Notes: generated by a model not told the origin, from the letters alone. Positions 42,943 to 52,617 are shown, counted from the stretch's first letter. The stretch: DNA of 64,000 nucleotides from Pseudomonas xantholysinigenes (GCF_014268885.2 NZ_CP077095.1:1125001-1189000), one strand, 5' to 3'. Program-made: numbers and translations.

Positions 42943-44232
42943 TTACCACAGGGCCACGCTGTAGCTCACCAGCAGCCGCACCTCGTCCGCGTCGCGGGCG
43001 AAGTTGGAGCGGAAGGTGGCGTTGCGTAGGCGCACGGCGACGTTTTTCAACGGGCCGCTTTGTACCACGTACTTCAGTTCGGTGTTGCGTTCCCACTCCT
43101 TGCCCTCGCCACCGGCGGCGCGGCTGACGTTGTCGCCGCTGAGGTAGCGGGTCATGAAGGTCAGTCCGGGGATGCCCAGGGCGGCGAAGTTGTAGTCGTA
43201 GCGCGCTTGCCAGGAGCGCTCGTCGGCGCCTGCGAAGTCGTTGATCTGGACGAAGTTGACCAGGTAGGGGTCGGCGCCGTCGATGTAGGGGAAGGCGCTG
43301 TCGCCGGACAGCTGCTGCCAGGCGCCGCTGAGCTTGTGCCCGCCCAGGCTGTAGCTGAGCATGCCGTTGAAGGTGGTGTTGTCGATGCGCCCGGCCTTGG
43401 CCGCGCCGGCATCGTCGCTCAGCGCCAGGCGCAGGTCGGCGCCGAAGGTGCCCGGGCCCCAGGGCTGGCTGGCGACCAGGCCGATGAAATGCTGGCGATA
43501 GATGTCGTCGAGCTGGGCGAAGTGATAGCTGCCGGTGATGCGGTCGGTGAACTGGTAATCCAGGCCACCGGTATCGAAGTGGTCGGCGCTGAACGTGCCG
43601 CCGAAACGGCCGTTCTTGTTGTTCAGGGCCAGGTCTTCCCAGTTGGTGTCGTTGCGGTCCTTGGCCTTTTCCAGGCGCGCGCCGGTGAAGGTCAGGCCCT
43701 TGATCTCCTTCGAGGTGACCAGGCCGCCTTCGAAGGTCTGCGGCAGGATGCGCCCGTCGTTGGGCTGCAGGGTGGGCAGTTCGGGGATCAGCGTGCCGAT
43801 CTTGAGTTCGGTCTGCGAGACCTTGACCTTGCCGGTCAGGCCGAGCTTGGAATATTCGTCGGCGGCCTTGCCGTTGTCGTGGGTCGGCAGCAGGCCGGTG
43901 TCGGTGCGGTCGGGGCTGGAGTCGAGCTTGATGCCGAGCATGCCCAGTGCGTCCAGGCCAAAGCCCACGGTGCCTTCGGTGTAGCCCGACTCGAAGTTGA
44001 GCATGAAGCCCTGGGCCCATTCATCGCGCTTGGATTGCTGCTTGCTGGTACCGTCGCGGAAGTCGCGGTTGAAGTACATGTTGCGGGTTTCGAAGGTAGC
44101 CGTGCTGTCTTCGAAGAAGGCGGCCTGGCTCATGGGCGCGACACCGGCAAGGGCGAAGGCGCTGGCGAGGGCGGAAGGTCGGGCGGCGAACGAACGGGTA
44201 GGCGCGAACGCCTGCGGCTGCATGGACAGCAT
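42943..44232 (-). CDS. opdH: OprD-family porin, OpdH-like (tricarboxylates)
   Basis: A 429-residue outer-membrane porin of the OprD family. Signal sequence ends near PMSQA. Mature features include FFEDSTATFETRNMYFNRDF and the terminal LLVSYSVALW. It is first in the tct cluster, matching OpdH, which admits cis-aconitate and related tricarboxylates. ATG 44232 has a GGAGT 8 nt upstream; the earlier ATG at 44247 is less well placed. Confidence 0.87.
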   Translation of the reverse strand: MLSMQPQAFAPTRSFAARPSALASAFALAGVAPMSQAAFFEDSTATFETRNMYFNRDFRDGTSKQQSKRDEWAQGFMLNFESGYTEGTVGFGLDALGMLGIKLDSSPDRTDTGLLPTHDNGKAADEYSKLGLTGKVKVSQTELKIGTLIPELPTLQPNDGRILPQTFEGGLVTSKEIKGLTFTGARLEKAKDRNDTNWEDLALNNKNGRFGGTFSADHFDTGGLDYQFTDRITGSYHFAQLDDIYRQHFIGLVASQPWGPGTFGADLRLALSDDAGAAKAGRIDNTTFNGMLSYSLGGHKLSGAWQQLSGDSAFPYIDGADPYLVNFVQINDFAGADERSWQARYDYNFAALGIPGLTFMTRYLSGDNVSRAAGGEGKEWERNTELKYVVQSGPLKNVAVRLRNATFRSNFARDADEVRLLVSYSVALW

Positions 44233-44250
44233 CGTCGGTGACTCCATTTA

Positions 44251-44258
44251 TTGTTCTT
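44251..44258 (-). promoter_or_regulatory. Putative Hfq/Crc CA motif (AAGAACAA) before opdH
   Basis: AAGAACAA matches AAnAAnAA and lies 19 nt before the opdH ATG, just 5' of its ribosome binding site. Confidence 0.55.
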
Positions 44259-44432
44259 ATGTGTTGCACCTTGCTGGTGCTTTTGCCGGCGCGCGGGGCG
44301 ACCGTGGTGCGATGCTAGGCAACCAACCTTTCGCTAACCTTTCAGCGTGAAAGGTTTCCCGCGAGGGCTTCACAGGCCCCGCCACGGCGGTACACTCCGC
44401 GCAAAAAGCCCATGCCGGGCAGGGAGAATCCG

Positions 44433-45104
44433 ATGCGAGTGTTGCTGGTCGAAGACCACCTGCAACTGGCTGAAAGCGTGGCCCAGGCGCTCAAGAGCCA
44501 GGGCCTGACCGTGGATGTGCTGCACGATGGCATCGCCGCCGACCTGGCGTTGGCCTGCGAGGATTACGCCGTGGCGGTGCTGGATGTGGGCCTGCCGCGG
44601 CTGGATGGCTTCGAGGTGCTGGCGCGCCTGCGTGGGCGCGGCAAGACCCTGCCGGTGCTGATGCTGACCGCGCGCAGCGATGTGAAGGACCGCGTGCATG
44701 GCCTGAACCTTGGCGCCGACGATTACCTGGCCAAGCCCTTCGAGCTGACCGAGCTGGAGGCGCGGGTCAAGGCGCTGCTGCGTCGCAGCGTGCTCGGTGG
44801 CGAGCGTCAGCAGCGCTGCGGGCCGCTGGTCTATGACCTGGATACCCGGCGCTTCAGTCTCGAGGATGCGCCGCTGACCCTGACCCAGCGCGAACAGAGC
44901 GTGCTCGAGGCGCTGATCGCCCGCCCGGGGCGAGTGATGAGCAAGGAGCAACTGGCCGCCCAGGTGTTCGGCCTGGACGAGGAAGCCAGCCCCGACGCCA
45001 TCGAGATCTATATCCACCGTCTGCGCAAGAAGCTCGATGGGCACCCAGTGCACATCGTCACCTTCCGCGGCCTGGGCTACTTGCTCGAGCACCGCGATGC
45101 GTGA
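44433..45104 (+). CDS. tctD: OmpR-family response regulator TctD
   Basis: A 223-residue regulator. The receiver has Asp51 (AVAVLDVGLPRLDGF) and Lys (DDYLAKPFELTELEARVKALL). A winged HTH follows (LTLTQREQSVLEALIARPGRVMSKEQL, IEIYIHRLRKKLDG). It is divergent from the porin-tct operon, which it should activate in response to tricarboxylates. The kinase gene overlaps its end by 8 nt. Confidence 0.9.
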   Translation: MRVLLVEDHLQLAESVAQALKSQGLTVDVLHDGIAADLALACEDYAVAVLDVGLPRLDGFEVLARLRGRGKTLPVLMLTARSDVKDRVHGLNLGADDYLAKPFELTELEARVKALLRRSVLGGERQQRCGPLVYDLDTRRFSLEDAPLTLTQREQSVLEALIARPGRVMSKEQLAAQVFGLDEEASPDAIEIYIHRLRKKLDGHPVHIVTFRGLGYLLEHRDA

Positions 45105-46482
45105 CAACGGCAGCCTGCGCGGGCGCTTGCTCGGCAACCTGGCGCTACTGTTGGTGGTGCTGATGCTGGCCAGCGGCCTGAGTGCCTACTGGAATGGCCG
45201 CGAGGCTGCCGACACCGCCTACGATCGCACCCTGCTGGCGTCGGCGCGGACCATCGCCGCCGGCCTGTCACAGCGCGACGGCACCCTCAGCGCCGATGTG
45301 CCTTATGTGGCCCTGGACACCTTTGCCTACGACAGCGCCGGACGTATCTACTACCAGGTGCTGGATATCCACCAGAAGCTGATCTCCGGCTACGAGCACC
45401 TGCCGCCGCCCCCGCCGGGCACGCCGCGCACCGACGATTACCCGGCCCTGGCTCGTTTCTACAACGCCACCTACCTGGGTCAGGATGTGCGCGTGGTCAG
45501 CCTGCTCAAGGCGGTCAGCGAGCCAAACATGAATGGCATGGCCGAGATTCGCGTGGCCGAGACCGAGGAGGCGCGGGTGCGCATGGCCCGTGGCTTGATG
45601 GCCGACACGCTGCTGCGCCTGGGCATGCTGGCGCTCGGCGCGTTGGTGATGGTGTGGTTCGCGGTCAGCGCCGCGTTGCGCCCGCTGGAGCGTCTGCGCA
45701 CGGCGGTGGAGGAGCGCCAGCCGGACGACCTGCGCGCCTTGCCGGTGGTGCAGGTACAGCGCGAACTGGGGCCATTGGTGCGGGCCCTGAATCACTTCAC
45801 CGAACGCTTGCGTGGCCAGTTCGAGCGCCAGGCGCAATTCATTGCCGATGCCGCCCATGAGCTGCGCACGCCGTTGGCCGCGCTCAAGGCCAGGGTCGAG
45901 TTGGGCCTGCGCTCGCGGGAGCCTGAGGAGTGGCGCAGGACCCTGGAGGCCGCCGCCCAGGGCACCGACCGCCTGACTCACCTGGCCAACCAGTTGCTGT
46001 CGCTGGCGCGGGTGGAAAACGGTGCCCGGGCCATCGCCGAAGGCGGCGCCCAGCGCCTGGATCTGAGCCAGCTGGCCCGCGAGCTGGGCATGGCCATGGC
46101 ACCGCTGGCCCATGCACGTGGCGTGGCCTTGGCGCTGGAGGCCGAGGCGCCGGTGTGGCTCAAGGGCGAACCGACCCTGCTCAACGAGTTGCTCAGCAAC
46201 CTGGTGGACAATGCCTTGGCGCACACGCCGCCCGGTGGCGATGTGATCCTGCGGGTGCTGGCGCCGGCAGTGCTCGAGGTCGAGGACGACGGGCCGGGGA
46301 TTCCCCAGGATGAGCGCGAGCGGGTATTCGAACGTTTCTATCGACGCAGTGCGCAGGGCAGTGGGCTGGGCCTGGCGATCGTCGGCGAGATCTGCCGGGC
46401 GCACCTGGCACAGATCAGCCTGCATGATGGCGAGCGAGGCGGCTTGAAGGTTCGGGTCAGCTTCATTGGCGAACAGGCATGA
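45097..46482 (+). CDS. tctE: Sensor histidine kinase TctE
   Basis: A 461-residue kinase. Helices near residues 10-30 (LGNLALLLVVLMLASGLSAY) and 170-190 flank a periplasmic 2CSK_N-type sensor. HAMP-like RTAVEERQPDDLRALPVVQV is followed by H-box DAAHELRTPLAALKARVELGL, N-box LLSNLVDNALAHT, and the G-box SGLGLAIVGEIC. It partners with TctD. The start overlaps tctD (GATGCGTGA). Confidence 0.9.
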   Translation: MRDNGSLRGRLLGNLALLLVVLMLASGLSAYWNGREAADTAYDRTLLASARTIAAGLSQRDGTLSADVPYVALDTFAYDSAGRIYYQVLDIHQKLISGYEHLPPPPPGTPRTDDYPALARFYNATYLGQDVRVVSLLKAVSEPNMNGMAEIRVAETEEARVRMARGLMADTLLRLGMLALGALVMVWFAVSAALRPLERLRTAVEERQPDDLRALPVVQVQRELGPLVRALNHFTERLRGQFERQAQFIADAAHELRTPLAALKARVELGLRSREPEEWRRTLEAAAQGTDRLTHLANQLLSLARVENGARAIAEGGAQRLDLSQLARELGMAMAPLAHARGVALALEAEAPVWLKGEPTLLNELLSNLVDNALAHTPPGGDVILRVLAPAVLEVEDDGPGIPQDERERVFERFYRRSAQGSGLGLAIVGEICRAHLAQISLHDGERGGLKVRVSFIGEQA

Positions 46483-46571
46483 CCCTGGTTGCACCTGGCA
46501 TTCTTGCCAGCTAGGCAGCTTCGCCTGACCAGCGGATGATCGCCACGCCGATGGAGAAAAGGACAGGGCGT

Positions 46572-47957
46572 ATGCGCACCGCGCTAGGACGAATGCTGCG
46601 GGACTCGATCATGCTGGCTTCGGTCGGGCTGGTGTTGGTGGGCTGCATGGTGCGCCAAGACCAACCACCGACCGAAGACCCATTCTATTTCGTTGATGCC
46701 GAAGCGCTTGCTCTGGGTGAGCACGGTCGTCCGCTCAGGTACAGGCCGATCGCCCCGCCAGCGGGCCTGGAGGGCGCGGGGCAAAATACACTGATCATCT
46801 ACAAATCCAGCAAGGACGATGCCCAGGGCACGCCAGTGGCGGTTTCTGCCATCCTGGCGTTGCCCAAGGGCGAGCCAGGCCCTGGCGGCTGGCCTGTGAT
46901 CGCCTGGGCGCACGGGACCGTGGGCAGCGCCGATAAGTGCGCGCCGTCCATGGACAAGGCCGAGGATCCCGGCAGCGAGCCGTTGCGCCTGCACCAAGTC
47001 ATCAACCGTTCACCGCACCCCATGCTCAACGCCTTTCTGGAGGCTGGATATGCCGTGGTCATGAGCGATTACGAGGGGCTTGGGACGGCAGGGCCGCATC
47101 CCTACCTGGATGGTGTTTCGCAAGCCCGGTCCATCCTGGATGCGGTGCGTGCCGCCCGCCAGTTGTCCATGGGCGAGCACGGCCAGGCGCGGTTGTCCAC
47201 GCGTGTTGCCATCGTTGGCCATTCCCAGGGTGGTCAGGCTGCGTTGTTTGCCGCTCATCAGCAACCGGGCTGGACGCCTGAGCTGCACTTGGTCGGCGTC
47301 GCGGCAATTGCGCCGGCGTCGAAGCTGGAGATGTTGCAATACCTGCCTTCCGTGGCGGAGGACGACGCAGAGGCCAGGGCCAGCATGCCTTTTCTGGTAC
47401 TGGTGATCCAAGGCGCGCTGCGTGCGCAGCCAGCGCTTGATCTCGACAGGATTTTCACCGCCAGGGGCAAGAGTATCTATCAACAGAGCGCCGATAGTCT
47501 GTGCCGAACCGAGCTGAGTGAGTCAGTCTGGGTTCAGCCGGGGCAGGGATTGTTCAGCGAAAAAATTCTGACGGTGCTGGATGCGCCGCTACGAGCGATG
47601 CATCCGAACCTGAAGATCGAGGCGCCGATTCGGCTGGCCCAGGCGGAACACGACAGCCGGGTCAGTGTCGGCAACACCCGGGAGCTGAAAGACCAGCTGA
47701 ACGCTACCAATCAGGGCGATACCCCCGGTGTGCCGGTGTGCTACGAGGAATATGCCACGGTCGAAGCTGCCGATGATCCCCGTCTTGGCGATCACTTCGG
47801 CATTCTGAAGACCGACATCGCGCCGATGACCCGCTGGCTTGGGGAGCGCTTGCGCGGTGCGCCGCCGCGTGTCTGTGGTGTCGGCGAACAGGCGCGGGTT
47901 CAGCGCAACAGGCTGCGTGCGTCCAGCAATTCGGCGATATCCAGTTCGGTGCCATAG
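46572..47957 (+). CDS. Lipoprotein lipase/alpha-beta hydrolase (LIP family)
   Basis: A 461-residue protein. The lipoprotein signal is MRTALGRMLRDSIMLASVGL with Cys after VLVG. WPVIAWAHGTVG, YAVVMSDYEGLGTAG, and VGHSQGGQAAL with Ser218 match secretory lipases of the LIP type. Later Asp and His residues (AEHDSRVSVGN and LGDHFG) fit the triad. AGGA lies upstream. Its last 58 nt overlap the convergent HDOD gene, so the C-terminal 20 residues may be a recent extension. Confidence 0.8.
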   Translation: MRTALGRMLRDSIMLASVGLVLVGCMVRQDQPPTEDPFYFVDAEALALGEHGRPLRYRPIAPPAGLEGAGQNTLIIYKSSKDDAQGTPVAVSAILALPKGEPGPGGWPVIAWAHGTVGSADKCAPSMDKAEDPGSEPLRLHQVINRSPHPMLNAFLEAGYAVVMSDYEGLGTAGPHPYLDGVSQARSILDAVRAARQLSMGEHGQARLSTRVAIVGHSQGGQAALFAAHQQPGWTPELHLVGVAAIAPASKLEMLQYLPSVAEDDAEARASMPFLVLVIQGALRAQPALDLDRIFTARGKSIYQQSADSLCRTELSESVWVQPGQGLFSEKILTVLDAPLRAMHPNLKIEAPIRLAQAEHDSRVSVGNTRELKDQLNATNQGDTPGVPVCYEEYATVEAADDPRLGDHFGILKTDIAPMTRWLGERLRGAPPRVCGVGEQARVQRNRLRASSNSAISSSVP

Positions 47958-48706
47958 GGCAGCCCCAGGTGCCGATAGGCCGGCACTGCCGCCAGCGGCC
48001 GGCTGCGCCCGCGCTGGCTGATGCAGCGGGCGATCTGCACGATATCGATGTAGTCGATCTGGTCGGTGCGCCGGTCAAGGTCCTGCACCTGGCCGGGCAG
48101 GGTGATCAACTGCTCGGGAAATTCCCAGGCGCTGAGGATCTTGTCGCCCAGCACCGGCTGGATCTGCTCGATCACGTAGTGCAGGCAGACCGGGTCCGAG
48201 AGCAGCTCGTTATGTTCTTCGGCATAGATCAGCACTGGCAGGGCGCCGATCTGGTGCACCAGGCCGCCAAGGGTGGCCTGGTCGGGCTTGAGCTGGGTGT
48301 AGCGGCGGCACAGTTCATAGCTGATGCCCGCGACTTCCAGGCTGTTGGCCCAGATATCCCGTAACTTTTGTTCGACAGCCGGCGCCCGGGCATGGAAGAT
48401 CTGCTCGATCACCAAGCCGATGGCCAGGTTGCAACTGTAGTTGATGCCCAGGCGGGTGATGGCCGTATGCAGGTCGGTGACTTCGACGGCGGCGCGCATC
48501 AGTGGGCTGTTGACCACCTTGATCAGGCGTGCCGACAGGGCCGCGTCGCGGCCGATCACCTTGCTCAGCGCGGATACGCTGATATCGCTGTCCTCGGCGG
48601 CTTCGCGGATGCTCAGGGCGACTTCCGGCAGGGTCGGCAGGACCAGGTCGTCCTTGTCGATGGCGGCGAGCAATTGCGCCTGGACCATTTCGGCCAGCTT
48701 GTTCAT
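47900..48706 (-). CDS. HDOD-domain signalling protein
   Basis: A 268-residue single HDOD-domain protein: LVLPTLPEVALSIREAAEDSDI, LIKVVNSPLMRAAVEV, AITRLGINYSCNLAIGLVIEQIF, and YELCRRYTQLKPDQATLGGLVHQIGALPVLIY. The catalytic HD residues of phosphohydrolases are lacking in this family. It probably acts in signalling or stress. It is followed upstream by the convergent lipase with a 58-bp overlap. Confidence 0.85.
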   Translation of the reverse strand: MNKLAEMVQAQLLAAIDKDDLVLPTLPEVALSIREAAEDSDISVSALSKVIGRDAALSARLIKVVNSPLMRAAVEVTDLHTAITRLGINYSCNLAIGLVIEQIFHARAPAVEQKLRDIWANSLEVAGISYELCRRYTQLKPDQATLGGLVHQIGALPVLIYAEEHNELLSDPVCLHYVIEQIQPVLGDKILSAWEFPEQLITLPGQVQDLDRRTDQIDYIDIVQIARCISQRGRSRPLAAVPAYRHLGLPYGTELDIAELLDARSLLR

Positions 48707-48761
48707 GAACGTCTCTACGGCAATGGTGGTGCGGCCCCGCCGTCATGGCGGGGCGGGCTGG

Positions 48762-49703
48762 TCAGCGCTGGATTTCCCGGTCGCGGTCCAGTTCGTAAGG
48801 CAAGTCGAGCAGTTGCAGGCGCGGGCCTTCCAGGCTGCCCAGGTGCAGGTTGTCATCGGCTACCGCCTCGGCGCTGAGCACCGCCAGCAGTTCGACGGCG
48901 TCGCCGGTGCTGGCGCCGAACACCACCTCGCCGACCGAGGAACCATGGGTCGGCGAGAAGATCTCGGCGCCCGGCTGGGGTACCGCTGTCTCGGCCAGCG
49001 CCAGGCGATACTGACGACGCTTGAGCTTGCCTAGGTACTGCATGCGCGCGACGATTTCCTGGCCGGTATAGCAGCCTTTCTTGAAGCTCACGCCGTCGAC
49101 GGCCTGCAGGTTGATCATCTGCGGGATGAACAGCTCGCGCGTCGGGCCCATGACCTGGCCGATGCCGGCGCGCACCTGGCCGAGCAGCCAGTCGTTGAGC
49201 GTGCCCTCGGGCAGCGTGGCGGCCAGTTTCTCGTGCACCGCGGCAGCCTGGTCGGCAGGCACCCACAGTTCGACCCGACCGGCCGAGGCACGGACGGCAA
49301 TCAGCCCATCATGACGGACGGTCGCGCCGGCCTCTTCCGCCACGCACAGGTTCAGCGCCTGCAGGGCGGCATCGCCCTGCTGCAGGCCGAAACGTGCCCA
49401 GGCGGCGCTGTCGTCGGTCAGCGTGGCCTTGGAGAACACCGCGTACTTCTTCAGGTCGGCCAACTGCGCCTCGAGCAGTTCGCTGGCCATGGCCAGCAGG
49501 TAGCCGTTGCCCTCGGGCAGGATGCGGAAACTCGACTGCATGCGGCCCTTGACCATGCAGCGGGCGCCAAGGCCGGCATGCTGGTCGCTGAGGTAATTGA
49601 GGTTGCAGGTCAGCTGGCCCTGCAGGAACTTGCCGGCGTCGGAGCCGCGGACGGCGAGGATGCCCTCATGGGAGAGGGAACAGAAGAAAGCGGAATCGGC
49701 CAT
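48762..49703 (-). CDS. ygfZ: Folate-binding YgfZ-family Fe-S cluster maintenance protein
   Basis: A 313-residue protein. The conserved motif KKGCYTGQEIVARMQYLGKLKRR (Cys essential in E. coli YgfZ) and RGSDAGKFLQGQLTCNLNYL identify it. It helps assemble or repair Fe-S enzymes. It is divergent from sdhE, an assembly factor for succinate dehydrogenase, a common Pseudomonas arrangement. Confidence 0.92.
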   Translation of the reverse strand: MADSAFFCSLSHEGILAVRGSDAGKFLQGQLTCNLNYLSDQHAGLGARCMVKGRMQSSFRILPEGNGYLLAMASELLEAQLADLKKYAVFSKATLTDDSAAWARFGLQQGDAALQALNLCVAEEAGATVRHDGLIAVRASAGRVELWVPADQAAAVHEKLAATLPEGTLNDWLLGQVRAGIGQVMGPTRELFIPQMINLQAVDGVSFKKGCYTGQEIVARMQYLGKLKRRQYRLALAETAVPQPGAEIFSPTHGSSVGEVVFGASTGDAVELLAVLSAEAVADDNLHLGSLEGPRLQLLDLPYELDRDREIQR

Positions 49704-49836
49704 GGGTCATCGCGGTAGCTAGAGACTGGCGGCCATCATAGAACGCCAGTAACAAAATAGGTAGGTGACTAGACCAACGCCTTGTGCCGCTTCGTACGCC
49801 GCGCGGTATACTGCGCGCCCACTCGAGGAGGGCCCC

Positions 49837-50091
49837 ATGGTCGAACAAACTGAACTCAACCGGCTTTTCTGGCACAGCCGCCGTGGCATGCTGGAACTGG
49901 ACGTGCTGCTGGTACCCTTCACCCAGGAAGTCTATCCGAGCCTGAGCGAAGCCGACCGCGAGCTGTACCGTCGCCTGCTGGCCTGTGAAGACCAGGACAT
50001 GTTCGGCTGGTTCATGGAGCGCACCGAGTCGGAAGATCCGGAGCTGCAGCGGATGGTCCGCATCATCCTGGACCGTGTCCAGCCCAAGTGA
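49837..50091 (+). CDS. sdhE: FAD assembly factor SdhE
   Basis: An 84-residue protein. [16 protein letters not shown] has the RGxxE motif that promotes FAD attachment to SdhA. GAGGAGG precedes the ATG at 49837. The gene overlaps ygfX by 17 nt, so both are co-translated. Confidence 0.93.
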   Translation: MVEQTELNRLFWHSRRGMLELDVLLVPFTQEVYPSLSEADRELYRRLLACEDQDMFGWFMERTESEDPELQRMVRIILDRVQPK

Positions 50092-50530
50092 AGTATTCGA
50101 GTGCCGTTGGCAGGGCTCGCGCCTGCTGCTGACGGCCTACCTTGCCGGCCAGGTGCTGGCGCTGTTGACGCTCGCTGTCGTCGCCTTGCCGGTCTGGCTG
50201 TGCGGCTTGTTGGTGATCGCTTGTCTGGCCCACGCCTGTTGGGTCGTTCCCCGTCGAATTCTGTTGACCCATCCCCAGGCCATTACCGGCTTGCGCCGAG
50301 ACCCGCGTGGTTGGTGCCTTTACAGCCGCGCGGTGGGATGGCAGCCGGTAAGGTTGTGTCGTGACAGTGTGGCGCTGCCGGGGCTGGTGGTGTTGCGCTT
50401 CGTGCGCAAGGGGCGGTGGTGGAGCGAAGGGCAGTGCATCCCGGGGGATGCACTGGGGCATGAGCAGCATCGGCGCTTGCGGGTGCGGCTGAAATTCAGC
50501 CGGCGGCGTTGGGCCGAAGTGCCGGGGTGA
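50075..50530 (+). CDS. YgfX-family membrane protein
   Basis: A 151-residue protein. A GTG at 50075 inside sdhE starts [20 protein letters not shown]; two helices follow ([21 protein letters not shown] and [14 protein letters not shown]). The rest is cationic and ends [17 protein letters not shown]. YgfX (CptA in E. coli) has been described as affecting division proteins and as SdhE partner; here it is the second half of the sdhE operon. Confidence 0.82.
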   Translation: MSSPSEVFECRWQGSRLLLTAYLAGQVLALLTLAVVALPVWLCGLLVIACLAHACWVVPRRILLTHPQAITGLRRDPRGWCLYSRAVGWQPVRLCRDSVALPGLVVLRFVRKGRWWSEGQCIPGDALGHEQHRRLRVRLKFSRRRWAEVPG

Positions 50531-50545
50531 TGCGTCACCGCGGAG

Positions 50546-50577
50546 CCTGTTTCGCCAGCAAGGCTGGCGCCTACAGG
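50546..50577. terminator. REP-like terminator hairpin at end of nadB
   Basis: The cgccagc/gctggcg core (50553-50569) matches the hairpin at 4561-4593. Its 3' end ctacagg provides the nadB stop codon (50571-50573 on the minus strand). Confidence 0.65.
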
Positions 50578-52178
50578 GTGGGGGTGAGGACGGTGTCCAC
50601 GGCTTCGGGCAGCATGCCTGGATAATCCAGGGTGTAATGCAACCCTCGGCTCTCCTTGCGCTGCATCGCCGAGCGGATCATCAATTCGGCCACCTGGGCC
50701 AGGTTGCGCAGCTCGATCAGGTCGCGGCTGACCTTGTAGTTGCTATAGAACTCGTCGATTTCGTCCAGCAGCAACCTCACTCGGTGCTCAGCGCGCTGCA
50801 GGCGTTTGCTGGTGCGCACGATGCCGACATAGTCCCACATGAATCGCCGTAGTTCGTCCCAGTTGTGCGCGATGATCACATCTTCGTCCGAGTCGGTGAC
50901 CTGGCTCGCATCCCAGCAGGGCAGGGCGCGGGGCATGTTGACTTCACCAAGGTGCGCCTCGATGTCAGCGGCGGCGGCGCGGCCATACACAAAGCATTCG
51001 AGCAACGAGTTGCTGGCCATGCGGTTGGCGCCATGCAGGCCGGTAAAGCTGGTTTCGCCAATGGCGTACAAGCCGGGCACATCGGTGTGGCCGCGCTCGT
51101 CGACCATCACTCCGCCACAGGTGTAGTGGGCGGCGGGCACCACCGGGATCGGTTGGCGGGTGATGTCGATACCGAAGGTCAGGCAGCGCTCGTAGACCGT
51201 GGGGAAGTGGCTCTTGATGAAGTCGGCGGGCTTGTGGCTGATGTCCAGGTACACGCAGTCCACGCCCAGGCGCTTCATCTCGTGGTCGATGGCGCGGGCG
51301 ACGATATCCCGTGGCGCCAGTTCCTCGCGAGGGTCGAAGCGCGGCATGAAACGCTCGCCATTGGGTAGGCGCAGCAGCGCGCCCTCGCCGCGCAGGGCCT
51401 CGGTGATCAGGAAGCTCTTGGCTTGCGGGTGGTACAGGCAGGTCGGGTGGAACTGGTTGAACTCAAGGTTGGCCACTCGACAGCCGGCACGCCAGGCCAT
51501 GGCGATGCCGTCGCCGCAGGCCCCATCGGGGTTGCTGGTATAGAGGTAGACCTTGGCCGCGCCGCCAGTGGCCAGCACGGTGAAGCGAGCGCCGAAGGTG
51601 TCGACCTCGCCGCTGTTGCGGTTCAGCACATAGGCGCCCAGACAGCGTTCGCCGTCCAGGCCCAGGCGCCGCTCGGTAATCAGGTCGACCGCCACGTGTT
51701 GCTCCAGCAGTTCGATGTTCGGACGCTGGCGTGCCTGGTCGAGCAGGGTCTTGAAGATCGCCGCGCCAGTGGCGTCGGCGGCGTGGATGATGCGCCGGTG
51801 GCTGTGGCCGCCTTCGCGGGTGAGGTGGAATTCGAAACCGCCATCGTCGACGCTGTAGTGCTCGTCACGAGTGAACGGCACGCCCTGTTCGATCAGCCAC
51901 TGGATGGCCTCGCGGCTGTGCTCGACGGTATAGCGCACGGCGTCTTCATGGCACAGACCGCCACCGGCGTTGAGGGTGTCCTCGACATGGGACTGCACGG
52001 TGTCGGTGTCGTCGAGCACCGCGGCGACGCCGCCCTGGGCCCAGAAGGTTGAACCGTTGGCCAGGTCGCCCTTGCTCAGCACGGCGATGCGCAGATGGCC
52101 GGGGAGGTTCAGTGCCAGGCTGAGACCGGCGGCACCACTGCCGATCACCAGGACATCATGTTGGAATTGTTGGCTCAT
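50571..52178 (-). CDS. nadB: L-aspartate oxidase
   Basis: A 535-residue FAD enzyme that oxidizes aspartate to iminoaspartate for NAD synthesis. [18 protein letters not shown] binds [31 protein letters not shown] and [52 protein letters not shown] are signature segments. It is divergent from algU, which is the usual Pseudomonas order. Confidence 0.95.
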   Translation of the reverse strand: MSQQFQHDVLVIGSGAAGLSLALNLPGHLRIAVLSKGDLANGSTFWAQGGVAAVLDDTDTVQSHVEDTLNAGGGLCHEDAVRYTVEHSREAIQWLIEQGVPFTRDEHYSVDDGGFEFHLTREGGHSHRRIIHAADATGAAIFKTLLDQARQRPNIELLEQHVAVDLITERRLGLDGERCLGAYVLNRNSGEVDTFGARFTVLATGGAAKVYLYTSNPDGACGDGIAMAWRAGCRVANLEFNQFHPTCLYHPQAKSFLITEALRGEGALLRLPNGERFMPRFDPREELAPRDIVARAIDHEMKRLGVDCVYLDISHKPADFIKSHFPTVYERCLTFGIDITRQPIPVVPAAHYTCGGVMVDERGHTDVPGLYAIGETSFTGLHGANRMASNSLLECFVYGRAAAADIEAHLGEVNMPRALPCWDASQVTDSDEDVIIAHNWDELRRFMWDYVGIVRTSKRLQRAEHRVRLLLDEIDEFYSNYKVSRDLIELRNLAQVAELMIRSAMQRKESRGLHYTLDYPGMLPEAVDTVLTPTL

Positions 52179-52334
52179 GTCGGGACACTAGTAATCTTTG
52201 GAGGGGGCACGGCACAATAGTCGCGCGCAGATGGCACTGTGAAACTATCGTGAAAGCAGACCGGGATGCCTTTATAGCAGCCCCAGGTGCCTGATTTCCA
52301 ATGGCGCTTGCGCGCGTGGCGACGATCTTTGTGG

Positions 52335-52362
52335 GAACTTTCCGATACCCCGGGAAATCCTA
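52335..52362 (+). promoter_or_regulatory. AlgU-type promoter, distal
   Basis: GAACTT at 52335, 17-nt spacer, TCCTA at 52358. This fits the AlgU consensus GAACTT-N16/17-TCTGA, with one strong -35 and a weaker -10. Confidence 0.65.
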
Positions 52363-52531
52363 TGAAGGCTGCCCGTACCTCACAGTTTGCCGAGGCGATG
52401 CAGGGCGGCAGCTCTATCTTGGGCTGACACCTGCGTACATGTAGACCAGATTATCGACGCAGCCGGCAGCGACCGCGCTGCGTCTTCCGTGCGAGCCGAC
52501 CAAGGGCCGCAGGAAACTTGCTTGGAGGGGA

Positions 52532-52558
52532 GAACTTTTGCGCAAAGCCCGAGTCTAT
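52532..52558 (+). promoter_or_regulatory. AlgU-type promoter, proximal
   Basis: GAACTT at 52532, 16-nt spacer, TCTAT at 52554, 60 nt before the algU start. Supports positive autoregulation. Confidence 0.75.
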
Positions 52559-52617
52559 GGTTGCAAGCCTGAACGATGGCTGTTGCAACGCTCCTTCGAG
52601 ACCACTGAGGAGTGTTC

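Larger units (their letters stand above)
52179..52617. other. nadB-algU intergenic promoter region
   Basis: 439 bp with two AlgU-type promoters (listed separately) and the nadB promoter. I see no convincing gene within. Confidence 0.7.

Noticed and set aside
46495..46510. ctggca-ttct-tgccag hairpin after tctE
   Set aside because: Only a 6-bp stem with no T-tract; too weak to call as a terminator.
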